A DNA stretch of 64,000 bases. Source: DATARH01 sp963778385. GTDB taxonomy: Bacteria > Pseudomonadota > Alphaproteobacteria > ATCC43930 > CGMCC-115725. Positions 43,385-51,332 of this stretch are shown piece after piece. How positions within the stretch are numbered: position 1 is the stretch's first letter; every line of letters starts with the position of its first letter. A program made the position numbers and the translations under genes. Under the pieces are notes generated by a model. It had not been told where the DNA came from. It saw nothing but the letters and a program-made list of their open reading frames with translations, and ran no database searches. The stretch covers positions 186,001-250,000 of the forward strand of contig CAVZUA010000006.1 of NCBI GenBank assembly GCA_963778385.1, in the 5' to 3' direction.

Positions 43385-45409
43385 TTAGTCGCGCGGCGGC
43401 GGCAGCACCGTGCCGACCGGGATCACCCCGGCAGGCGTCGCCGCGACCCGGCCGAACAACTGGTCGAGCGTCGCCGGTGCTGGCGAAGCGGCGGATTGGG
43501 CGACGGGCTGGTACGCCGCGGTAGGCAACGGCTTGGTTGGCGCCCCCTGTGTCGCGGCGAGCATGAAGCTTTTCCACGCCGGCGCCGGCAGCGACCCGCC
43601 GGTGACCTTGTTCATCGGCGTGTTGTCGTCATTGCCGAGCCAGATGCCGGCGACGAGATCGGCGGTGAAGCCGATAAACCAGGCGTCCTTGTAGTCCTGC
43701 GTCGTGCCGGTCTTGCCGGCGACCGGGCGCGGCAGCGCGGCGGCCTTGCCGGTACCGCGCGCGATGACGCCGGCGAGCATGCCGTCCATCAGCCCGACCT
43801 CGTCCGGCGGAATGACCTGTCCCGGCCCCGACCCGGAGCGGCGGTAGACGACGCGGCCGCCCGTGTCGGTGATCTCGGTGATGCCGTAGGCCAGCACGCC
43901 GTTGCCGCCATTGGCGAACGGCGCATAGGCGGACACCAGTTCGAGCAGGTTCACCTCGTTGGTGCCGAGCGCGATGCTCGCATCCGTCGCGAGATTGGAG
44001 GTGATGCCGAGCCGGTTCGCGACGGCGACGACCTGCGGGATCCCGGCCCGCTGCGCGACCTGTACCGCGACGGTGTTGATCGACTCGGCGAGAGCATAAG
44101 CAAGGCTGACCTCGCCGAGATATTTGTTGGTGTAGTTGTGCGGCCGCCAATTGCCGATCTGGATCGGCCCGTCGACAAACTGGTCGTCGGGCCGCAGCCC
44201 CGCCTCGATCCCGGCGAGATAGACAAACGGCTTGAACGCCGACCCCGGCTGGCGCTGCGCCTGGGTGGCGCGATTGAACTGGCTTTCGTTGTAGTCGCGC
44301 CCGCCGACCATCGCGCGCACCGCGCCCTCGGGGGTCATCGCCACCAGCGCGCCCTGGCTGACCGCATCGCGCAGCCCGTTGCGGTTCAGGGTGTCGGTGA
44401 TCACCGCCTCGGCTGCTGCTTGCATGCGCATGTCGAGCGTGGTGCGCACCCGCAGATCATGGTCTGACGCGCCGGCAAAATCGCGCACCTGGTCGGCGAT
44501 CCAATCGGCGAAATAGCGAATGCCGGGATGGGCGACCGCGACCTTGCTCAGCTCGACGCCCGATTTCGCGGCGGCGTCCGCTTGCTGCTGGTTGATCGCC
44601 CCGGTCTCGACCATCAGCGCCAGGACCTGGGCGGTGCGGGCCGTAGTCGCGTCCTTGTCGCGGGTCGGGCTGAACCGCGTCGGCGCCTTGAGCAGCCCGG
44701 CAATGACGGCGCTCTCATAGAGGTTGAGCTGCGCCGCGGACTTGCCGAAATAGCGGTGCGCCGCAGCGTCGACGCCATAGGTGCCGGCGCCGAGATAGAC
44801 GCGGTTCAGGTAGATTTCGAGGATCTGGTCCTTGGTGAAATGGCGCTCCAGCCACAGCGCCAGCAGCGCCTCGCGGGCCTTGCGCGACAGGCTGCGCTCG
44901 GGACTGAGGAACACCGTCTTGGCGAGCTGCTGGGTGATCGTGCTGCCGCCCTGCACGACATGCCCGGTGCGCAGATCGGCGAACCCGGCGCGCAGCAGGC
45001 CTACCGGGTCGATGCCGAAATGGCTGTAGAAGCGCCGATCCTCGGTCGCCACCACGGCCTTCGGTAGCCACGGCGACATCTCCTTCAACTTCAGCGGCTG
45101 GCCGAACAGGTCGCCGAACGTGGCGACGAGGCTGCCGTCATCGGCAAGAATCGTGATGCTCGGCCGCCGTTCGGCGACCGTCAGCTGTTTGGTATCGGGC
45201 AGGGTGAGGGCGAAATAGGTCACCGCGCCGGCGCCGACGATGCCCCCCCACAGGCTCAACAGCACGATCAGTCGCAACGCCTTGCCAAGAAAACCCCGAC
45301 GCTGTTTTCGTGCCGGTCTCGGCCGTGATCCGCGCGACGCCGGACGGCTCCGTCGGTGCGATGGCGGCTGCCGGTCATCGGGATCGATGCGCAGCGGCGC
45401 GTCAGGCAC
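43385..45409 (-). CDS. Class A penicillin-binding protein (PBP1A/2D type)
   Basis: A 674-residue bifunctional peptidoglycan synthase. A basic cytoplasmic tail (1-42) precedes one helix (about 43-68), then the GT51 glycosyltransferase with catalytic E123 (ATEDRRFYSHFGID) and GGSTITQQLAK, and a transpeptidase domain with SAFK (S390, K393), SIN (443-445) and KTGTT (566-570). All three penicillin-binding motifs are intact. A Pro/Ala-rich tail follows. The size suits PBP1A/2D-like proteins rather than PbpC. It stands alone on the minus strand. Confidence 0.94.
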   Translation of the reverse strand: MPDAPLRIDPDDRQPPSHRRSRPASRGSRPRPARKQRRGFLGKALRLIVLLSLWGGIVGAGAVTYFALTLPDTKQLTVAERRPSITILADDGSLVATFGDLFGQPLKLKEMSPWLPKAVVATEDRRFYSHFGIDPVGLLRAGFADLRTGHVVQGGSTITQQLAKTVFLSPERSLSRKAREALLALWLERHFTKDQILEIYLNRVYLGAGTYGVDAAAHRYFGKSAAQLNLYESAVIAGLLKAPTRFSPTRDKDATTARTAQVLALMVETGAINQQQADAAAKSGVELSKVAVAHPGIRYFADWIADQVRDFAGASDHDLRVRTTLDMRMQAAAEAVITDTLNRNGLRDAVSQGALVAMTPEGAVRAMVGGRDYNESQFNRATQAQRQPGSAFKPFVYLAGIEAGLRPDDQFVDGPIQIGNWRPHNYTNKYLGEVSLAYALAESINTVAVQVAQRAGIPQVVAVANRLGITSNLATDASIALGTNEVNLLELVSAYAPFANGGNGVLAYGITEITDTGGRVVYRRSGSGPGQVIPPDEVGLMDGMLAGVIARGTGKAAALPRPVAGKTGTTQDYKDAWFIGFTADLVAGIWLGNDDNTPMNKVTGGSLPAPAWKSFMLAATQGAPTKPLPTAAYQPVAQSAASPAPATLDQLFGRVAATPAGVIPVGTVLPPPRD

Positions 45410-45627
45410 GGCCGGCCTCCGCGCCGCCAGCGCGTCGAAGCGCGGCAGCCCCTAACGCGGCCATGTCCCGAACCCCCACCACGCCAGTAACAACGCAACC
45501 CCCACCGCATTATGCCGCAAAACGCCGTGAAGATTCGCTGAATTCGGCAGACGGGTTCCATGCCGGGCCGGAACCCGCAGTCGGCCTTTTTCGTTGGCGG
45601 AACGATCACTGTCACGCGAGGACCCGC

Positions 45628-45936
45628 ATGCCGGTCGACGGCTCCGAAGAGATCACCGCCCTGACGCTGCCTCGGGTAGGCGCCGCCATTGCCGGCGCTG
45701 CATTGCTCTGCCCGGCGCTGACCTTGCCGCTGACCCTTCTTTGCCTGGTGGCGCTCGGCAACGCTGCGCTCGAGGAGGCCCGCGGTTCCAACCGTGTGCC
45801 CGAGATGCCGCCCGAACCGCGGACGCGCCGCAAAGCGCGCGATGATGGCGACGAAGCGGCCTCGACCGAGGACAGCTTCCCGGCGAGCGACCCGCCCTCC
45901 TGGACCCCCGTCACCGGCACCGGCACGCGGCATTGA
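45628..45936 (+). CDS. Small membrane protein with DSFPASDPPSWT motif
   Basis: A 102-residue protein: a short acidic start, two adjoining hydrophobic segments (about residues 16-48, VGAAIAGAALLCPALTLPLT and onward), an Arg/Glu-rich stretch and the C-terminal motif ASTEDSFPASDPPSWTPVTG. Variants of this DSFPASDPPSW ending recur on small proteins of Alphaproteobacteria, sometimes alone; its role is unknown. GCGAGGACCCGC precedes ATG 45628. A longer frame from 45310 covers the antisense of the PBP gene and is not credible. Confidence 0.62.
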   Translation: MPVDGSEEITALTLPRVGAAIAGAALLCPALTLPLTLLCLVALGNAALEEARGSNRVPEMPPEPRTRRKARDDGDEAASTEDSFPASDPPSWTPVTGTGTRH

Positions 45937-45987
45937 GGCGCTAAACAATTCCTGCTTAGCTGCGGGCCTCGCTCAACGGGAGGTCCG

Positions 45988-47412
45988 ATGACCCGCGCCG
46001 CCGCCATTGCCGCCGCCGAGGCCTATTTCGACGAAGGCGGATTTGCCGCCGATCTGGCGCGCCGCGTGGCGATCCCCACCGAGAGCCAGGTCGAAGGAAG
46101 CGGCGCGGTGCTCAGCGCCTATCTCGGCGACGAGATCGCGCCGACCCTGCGGCGGCTCGGCTTCGAGAGCCGCATCTTCGAGAATCCAGTCAAGAGTGGG
46201 CCGGTCCGCGGCGGGCCGATCCTGATCGCCGAGCGGCGCGAGGAAGACGCGGCGACGACCGTCCTCGGCTACGGCCACGGCGATGTCATCCGCGGCCTGG
46301 AGCCGCAATGGCAGGAGGGGCTGTCGCCCTGGGAGCTCACCCGGCGCGGCGACCGGCTCTACGGCCGTGGCACCGCCGACAACAAGGGCCAGCATTCGAT
46401 CAACATCGCCGCGCTCGAAACCGTGCTGAGGACGCGCGGCCGGCTCGGCTTCAACGCGGTGTTGCTGCTGGAGACCGGCGAGGAAGTCGGCTCGCCGGGA
46501 CTGCGCGAAATCTGCCGCGACGAGAAGGCGCGGCTCAAGGCGGACGTGCTGATCGCTTCCGACGGCCCGCGCCTCGCGCCGGAGCGGCCGACCATCTTCC
46601 TCGGGGCGCGCGGTGCGATGAATTTCGACCTCGTCGTCGATCTGCGCGAGGGCGGGCATCATTCGGGGAATTGGGGCGGGCTGCTCGCCAATCCCGGCGT
46701 CATCCTGGCGCATGCCCTGGCCTCGCTGACCACCGACAAGGGTGCGATCAAGATCCCCGAATGGAAGCCGACGCACATGCCCAATTCGGTGCGCATGGCG
46801 CTGGCCGACTGTCAGGTCGAAGGTGGCGAGGATGCGCCGGAGATAGACCCCGATTGGGGCGAGCCGGGGCTGACATCGAGCGAGAAGGTCTTTGGCTGGT
46901 GCAGCTTCGAGGTACTGGCCTTCACCACCGGCAACCCGGAGAACCCGGTCAACGCGATCCCGCCCAAGGCAACCGCGACCTGCCAGATCCGGTTTGTCGT
47001 CGGCGTCGACCCGGAGGAATTCATGCCGGCGCTGCGCCGCCATCTCGACGCGCACGGTTTCCCGATGGTCCGCGTCGAGCCGTGGAAGAAGGCCTATTTC
47101 CCGGCAACCCGGCTCGACCCGGACCACGATTGGGTCCGCTGGGCGGCCAAGTCGATCGCCGAGACCACCGGGAAGCGGCCGGCGATCCTGCCCAATCTCG
47201 GCGGTTCGCTGCCCAACGACATTTTCGCCAACGATCTCGGCCTGCCGACGATCTGGGTCCCGCATTCCTACGCCTCATGCTCGCAGCACGCCCCCAACGA
47301 GCACATGCTCGCCCCCGTTGCCCGCGAGGCGCTCGCGGTGATGACCGGGATTTATTGGGACCTCGGCGAAAAAGGCGTACCTGCGCATAAAGGTGATGCG
47401 GCACCCTCCTGA
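45988..47412 (+). CDS. M20 family metallopeptidase (ArgE/DapE/carboxypeptidase type)
   Basis: A 474-residue zinc amidohydrolase/peptidase. The first metal histidine lies in GYGHGDVIRG, the bridging aspartate in RGTADNKGQHS, the catalytic Glu-Glu pair in LETGEEVGSPG, and later zinc ligands in ASDGPR and near HSYASCSQHAPNEHML. A lid domain of about 120 residues is inserted. Related soil-bacterial proteins are annotated as M20 dipeptidases; the substrate is not predictable. CGGGAGGTCCG precedes ATG 45988. It lies directly upstream of the probable selenoprotein gene (42 bases), so both may be co-transcribed. Confidence 0.88.
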   Translation: MTRAAAIAAAEAYFDEGGFAADLARRVAIPTESQVEGSGAVLSAYLGDEIAPTLRRLGFESRIFENPVKSGPVRGGPILIAERREEDAATTVLGYGHGDVIRGLEPQWQEGLSPWELTRRGDRLYGRGTADNKGQHSINIAALETVLRTRGRLGFNAVLLLETGEEVGSPGLREICRDEKARLKADVLIASDGPRLAPERPTIFLGARGAMNFDLVVDLREGGHHSGNWGGLLANPGVILAHALASLTTDKGAIKIPEWKPTHMPNSVRMALADCQVEGGEDAPEIDPDWGEPGLTSSEKVFGWCSFEVLAFTTGNPENPVNAIPPKATATCQIRFVVGVDPEEFMPALRRHLDAHGFPMVRVEPWKKAYFPATRLDPDHDWVRWAAKSIAETTGKRPAILPNLGGSLPNDIFANDLGLPTIWVPHSYASCSQHAPNEHMLAPVAREALAVMTGIYWDLGEKGVPAHKGDAAPS

Positions 47413-47453
47413 TCCGCGGTAGGCTCTGCCGAGTTTGTGTTCAGGAGCCGGGT

Positions 47454-48737
47454 ATGCGCCTTGAAAGATTGCCGGCGGAGATGGCGAAGCGCCTCTCCGA
47501 GTTGGAGTGCCCCGATTTTACGACGACGCCGTGGGTCGAGGGCAAGCCGCTCGCCGAAAGGCGGGTGGCGATCGTGTCGTCGGCCGGGCTGGTGGTGCGC
47601 GGCGACAAGGTGTTTCGCGGCCGCGACGCCGATTACCGGGCGATCCCGAGCACGACGGGGGCAAATGACCTGCTGTGCAGCCACATCTCGATCAATTTCG
47701 ACCGCAACGGCTTCCAGGAAGACTGGAATGTCGTCTTCCCGCTCGGCCGGCTGAACGAGCTGGCGGCGGAGGGGACGATCGGCTCGGTGGCGGCGACGCA
47801 TTATTCGTTTATGGGCGCGACCGACCCGGTGCAGATGATTGACGGCGCGCGCGAGGTCGCCGGCAAACTCAAGGCCGATCACGTCGATGCGGTGCTGCTG
47901 ACCTCGGTTTGACCGCTCTGCACGCGCGCCGTGAGCGCGCTGGGGCATTATCTCGAGGAAGAAGGTATTCCGTCGGTCGCGATCGCGCTGATCCGACCGC
48001 AGGCCGTACACACGCGGCCACCCCGCGCGCTGTGGGTGCCGTTCGAACTGGGCCGGCCGATCGGCCCGCCAAGCGACGCCGCGTTTCAGAAACGGGTGAT
48101 TGTGGCCGCGTTGGGGATGCTGGTCAAACGCGGCGGTCCGGTGCGGATCGTGGATTTTCCGGATGACGATCCGCGCGAGACGCCCGATCCAAATTGGCCC
48201 GCGCCACTTAACCCCCACCCCGACCCTCCCCCGCCAGCGGGGGAGGGAGCAGCCACTCCCAGCGCCTCAAATACTCCCTCCCGCGCAAGCGGGGGAGGGT
48301 CGGGGTGGGGGCTCGGCCCCGTACTGGCGGACGCAGTGGAGGCCGAACTGCGTGCGCTGGCGCCGGCATACGCCGCCTCTTGCGTTGCGCGCGAGCGCAG
48401 CACCGTCGGCTTGAGCGGGTTGCCGCCGGCGGAATGCGGCGCGTATGTCGCGGCGTGGCTGCGTGGCGAGCGGCCGGCCAGCCCGGTCGCCGACATGTCG
48501 CCGGGGCTGGGGCTGCGCTTTGCGATCGATGACCTCAAGGCCTTCGCGCTCGAGTCGGCGCTCACGCCGGGGACCAGGCCGTCGAGCAAGCAACTCGGCG
48601 ACTGGCTGTGGAGCGAAACCGCGCTCGGTGCGGGCTTGCAGGTGCTGCGGCGGACGATCCTCGCCGGCGATGACGAGCGGCTGAAGGCGGTGGCGGCGTT
48701 CTTCGTCCCAGCGTTGCGCGTGCCATCGGCCGGCTAA
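47454..48737 (+). CDS. Probable selenoprotein of the glycine/betaine/D-proline reductase B (GrdB/PrdB) family
   Basis: A 427-residue product if the UGA at 47910-47912 (codon 153) is read as selenocysteine. The two halves lie in the same frame: up to LLTSV before UGA, then PLCTRAVSALGHYLEEEGIP after it, giving V-U-P-L-C, a UxxC redox motif at the place where Cys homologues carry CxxC. The N-terminal part shows RVAIVSSAGLVV, SHISINFDR and FPLGRLNELAAEGTIGSVA, family hallmarks. A hairpin fitting a bacterial SECIS follows the UGA. Between about residues 254 and 286 a family-B palindromic repeat is translated as an insertion rich in Pro, Gly and Ser. GGAGCCGGGT precedes ATG 47454. If no Sec machinery exists in the genome, this would be a nonsense-mutated gene. 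Confidence 0.8.
47910..47946 (+). promoter_or_regulatory. Candidate bacterial SECIS element after in-frame UGA
   Basis: A 6-bp perfect stem GCGCGC/GCGCGC (47924-47929 and 47935-47940) closes a 5-base loop CGUGA whose second base is G. Seventeen bases separate the UGA from the loop. This meets the known bacterial SECIS outline (hairpin just downstream, G among the first two loop bases, 16-37 bases spacing). Bulged pairs below the stem can lengthen it. Confidence 0.55.
48212..48311. repeat. Palindromic element (family B) in frame within the selenoprotein gene
   Basis: Exactly 100 bp bounded by perfect 23-bp inverted repeats (48212-48234 and 48289-48311). An internal hairpin CCCTCCCCCGC/GCGGGGGAGGG lies at the left (48224-48247). 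Translated it gives NPHPDPPPPAGEG and further Ser/Gly-rich residues with no stop codon. Confidence 0.82.
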
Positions 48738-49600
48738 TACGGCACCGAGCCGCGCACCACCGTGCGATGCAGCACGCGGCGGTGCTTGCCCATCTCGTAA
48801 TTGGCGAGCGCCCGATGCAACAGCGCGCGATTGTCCCAGATAACGAGATCGCCGGGCCGCCAATGATGCGTGTAGATGAATTGCGGCTGCGTCGCGTGCT
48901 CGAGCAGCTCGGCCAGCAGCGCCTTGCCTTCTGCTTCGGGTATTCCCTCGACGCCGCCGGCGGCGTGGGTGCCGAGATAGAGCGCCTTCTCGCCGGTTTC
49001 CGGATGGGTGCGGACGATCGGGTGCGACACCGGCGGGCGCTCGCGCTTTTCCGCGTCGCTCGCCCGGCGGCTGCCCGAGGCGAGGCGGCTGGCCTCCCAG
49101 CTGTGGATCGCGCGCAGGCCGATGAGCCGGCCCTTCATCGCCTGCGGCAGCGCACTGTAAGCGAGCACCATATTGGCGAATTGCGTGTCGCCGCCGGCGG
49201 GCGGCAGCTCGACCGCGTGCAGCATCGTCATCAGCGACGGCACCGCGTGATACGACTTGTCGGTGTGCCAGAAATAATTGCCGCGCGCGTCGAACGCTGT
49301 GGTCGGATTGCCCTCGGCGTCGAGATTGGTCACCGAATGGACGATCGCGTAATTCGCGTCCGAATGCCGCGCGACATGGTCCTCGATCTCGCCGAAATGT
49401 AGCGTGAAGTCGTATTGCTGCTGCTTGGTCAGCACCTGGTCGCGCACCACGACGACGCGGTGCTCCAGCAAAGCCCGGCGGATCGTCTCCGCGAGTTCCG
49501 CCAATACCGGCCGGGACAAGTCGACATCGCTGAACTCAACTCCGCCGGCCGGCGACAGAGGGGAACCGAGACGCGCTGCCAGCGCTTCTGCCATGGTCAT
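48734..49600 (-). CDS. TauD/TfdA family Fe(II)/2-oxoglutarate dioxygenase
   Basis: A 288-residue jelly-roll oxygenase. The iron triad is present: H112 and D114 in YFWHTDKSYH, and H262 in IWDNRALLHRALANY; the 2-oxoglutarate arginine is in GKHRRVLHRT. The family includes taurine, alkylsulfonate and 2,4-D dioxygenases; the substrate is not predictable. ATG 49600 has AAGGAAC just upstream; ATG 49594 is a near alternative. Its stop overlaps the end of the convergent selenoprotein gene by four bases. Confidence 0.9.
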   Translation of the reverse strand: MTMAEALAARLGSPLSPAGGVEFSDVDLSRPVLAELAETIRRALLEHRVVVVRDQVLTKQQQYDFTLHFGEIEDHVARHSDANYAIVHSVTNLDAEGNPTTAFDARGNYFWHTDKSYHAVPSLMTMLHAVELPPAGGDTQFANMVLAYSALPQAMKGRLIGLRAIHSWEASRLASGSRRASDAEKRERPPVSHPIVRTHPETGEKALYLGTHAAGGVEGIPEAEGKALLAELLEHATQPQFIYTHHWRPGDLVIWDNRALLHRALANYEMGKHRRVLHRTVVRGSVPY

Positions 49601-49743
49601 GTTCCTTGATCAAAGTCGGCGCCGTACGGCGCCCGCAGGCGCCCCGCTCGCTAAAGCACGGGGCCGGCGGCGGTGAAGATTTGCTTTTGGGCGATTTTCC
49701 TTTGCTCATGCGGGGGATGCCGGGCGGGTCACTGCCATACATT

Positions 49744-49791
49744 TAAATATGACAGTGCGGCAACGCCTAAATATGACAGTGCGGCAACGCC
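49744..49791. repeat. Perfect 24-bp tandem duplication
   Basis: The unit taaatatgacagtgcggcaa plus cgcc is present twice in direct contact (49744-49767 and 49768-49791), in a 290-bp gap between the dioxygenase and rsmB genes. AT-rich and GC-rich halves alternate. It lies about 100 bases before rsmB on its coding side and could hold a regulatory site in two copies. Nothing else is recognised in this gap. Confidence 0.9.
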
Positions 49792-49890
49792 GGCTCAACG
49801 GCCGCGTTATCCGCGTGGAGGGGGCGATCCGGCAGCACCGTCGGTGGCGTCGGTCGCATCAACACTAGGCGGTCAGAAGAACCTTTGCCC

Positions 49891-51192
49891 ATGGTGCCAG
49901 CATCAACGGCTCGTCACGTAGCGCTGGATCTGATCGGCGCGGTCCTGGGGCGCGAACGACCACTCGACGAAGCGATCGACGACAGCTCCGCAATGGCAAA
50001 ATTGTCGCTGCGCGACCGTGCGTTCGCACGGTTGCTCGTGGCGACGGTGTTGCGGCGGCTCGGCCAGATCGACGCGCTGATCGGCGATTGCCTCGCCAAC
50101 CCGCTGCCACCGCGCGCCGCGCAGGTGCACGACATCTTGCGGCTCGGCATCGCCCAGCTGCTGTTCCTGCACACACCACCGCACGCCGCCGTGGCGACCA
50201 GCGTCGATCTGGCGCAAGGCCGCGGCTTTCCGGCACATAAGGGTCTGGTCAATGCGGTGTTGCGCCGGCTCAGCGTCGAAGGGGCCGCGCGCGTCGAAAA
50301 GCACGATGCCCCGGCGCTCAATACGCCGGCTTGGTTGTGGGATTCCTGGAAGCGCCATTACGGCGAGGACGTGACGCGGGCCATTGCCACGGCGCATCTG
50401 CGCGAGGCGCCACTCGACCTGACATTGCGTTCGAATGCCAAGGGCTGGTGCGAAAGCCTGGGCGCGACGCCGCTCCCGACCGGCACGTTGCGCCGCGCCG
50501 GCGGCGGCGCGGTGTCGACGCTGCCGGGTTACGGCGAGGGCGCCTGGTGGGTGCAGGATGCTGCCGCCGCGCTTCCGGTTCGGCTGTTCGGCGATCTCGC
50601 CGGGATGCGGGTGGTCGATCTGTGCGCGGCGCCGGGCGGCAAGACCGCGCAGCTTGCCGATGCCGGCGCGTTCGTCACCGCCATCGACCGGTCGAGCCGG
50701 CGGCTCGATCGCCTGATCGCCAACCTCAAGCGGCTGTCGCTGCCCGCCGCGACGGTCGCCGCGGATGCGCTGAGCTGGCGGCCCGAGCAGCCGGCCGACG
50801 CGGTATTGCTCGATGCCCCGTGCTCGGCGACCGGCGCGATCCGCCGTCATCCGGATGTGCCGCATCTTAAGCGCCCGGGCGATATCGCCCGGCTGTCGAT
50901 GATCCAGGACCGGTTGCTGCGCGCCGCGATCGACATGCTGCGGCCCGGCGGCATGCTGGTCTATTGCACCTGTTCGCTCGAACCCGAGGAAGGGCCGCAG
51001 CGGGTCGAGGCGCTGCTGCGCTCGGGCGCACCGGTCGAACGGCGGCCGGTCTCGCCGCCGGAGATCGATGCGCCGCCGGATTGGATCACTTCCGACGGCG
51101 ATTTGCGAACCTTGCCGTTTCACCTGGCGGAATATGACGGGATCGACGGGTTTTACGCGGCAAGGCTCGTCAAAATGGCGGAGGCGGCGTAG
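49891..51192 (+). CDS. rsmB: rRNA (cytosine-5-)-methyltransferase, RsmB/NOP2 family
   Basis: A 433-residue SAM-dependent enzyme. An N-terminal NusB-like RNA-binding domain (about 5-130, LSLRDRAFARLLVATVLRRL) precedes the methyltransferase with SAM motif VVDLCAAPGGKTAQLAD, the DAPCSATGAIRRHPD motif IV cysteine and the catalytic cysteine in LVYCTCSLEPEEG. Such proteins methylate 16S rRNA C967. ATG 49891 (with TTG two codons earlier) lacks a clear ribosome-binding site. The usual alphaproteobacterial run rsmB-heparinase-purH is seen here, with an added sugar-phosphate transferase. Confidence 0.94.
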   Translation: MVPASTARHVALDLIGAVLGRERPLDEAIDDSSAMAKLSLRDRAFARLLVATVLRRLGQIDALIGDCLANPLPPRAAQVHDILRLGIAQLLFLHTPPHAAVATSVDLAQGRGFPAHKGLVNAVLRRLSVEGAARVEKHDAPALNTPAWLWDSWKRHYGEDVTRAIATAHLREAPLDLTLRSNAKGWCESLGATPLPTGTLRRAGGGAVSTLPGYGEGAWWVQDAAAALPVRLFGDLAGMRVVDLCAAPGGKTAQLADAGAFVTAIDRSSRRLDRLIANLKRLSLPAATVAADALSWRPEQPADAVLLDAPCSATGAIRRHPDVPHLKRPGDIARLSMIQDRLLRAAIDMLRPGGMLVYCTCSLEPEEGPQRVEALLRSGAPVERRPVSPPEIDAPPDWITSDGDLRTLPFHLAEYDGIDGFYAARLVKMAEAA

Positions 51193-51211
51193 CGCCGACG
51201 GGCCGTCGTGG

Positions 51212-51235
51212 GCGCCGCTTGCGGCGCTGCTTTTT
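51212..51235 (+). terminator. Rho-independent terminator after rsmB
   Basis: The stem GCGCCGC/GCGGCGC (51212-51218 and 51221-51227, tight loop, effectively six base pairs with CTTG) is followed by TGC and five T bases. It lies 20 bases past the rsmB stop codon. Confidence 0.65.
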
Positions 51236-51332
51236 CCTTGTTACGTAACGACATGCAGTCCCCCGCGGGGCAAGGCGGCCGTCCGAAAAGCCGCGCCTGG
51301 GCGTGGCCGTTGCGCGGCCCGACGGCACGAGC

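Noticed and set aside
47931..48737. A separate gene beginning at GTG 47931 after the UGA
   Set aside because: It is in the same frame as the upstream part, has no ribosome-binding site, and its first residues continue a conserved motif that starts before the UGA.
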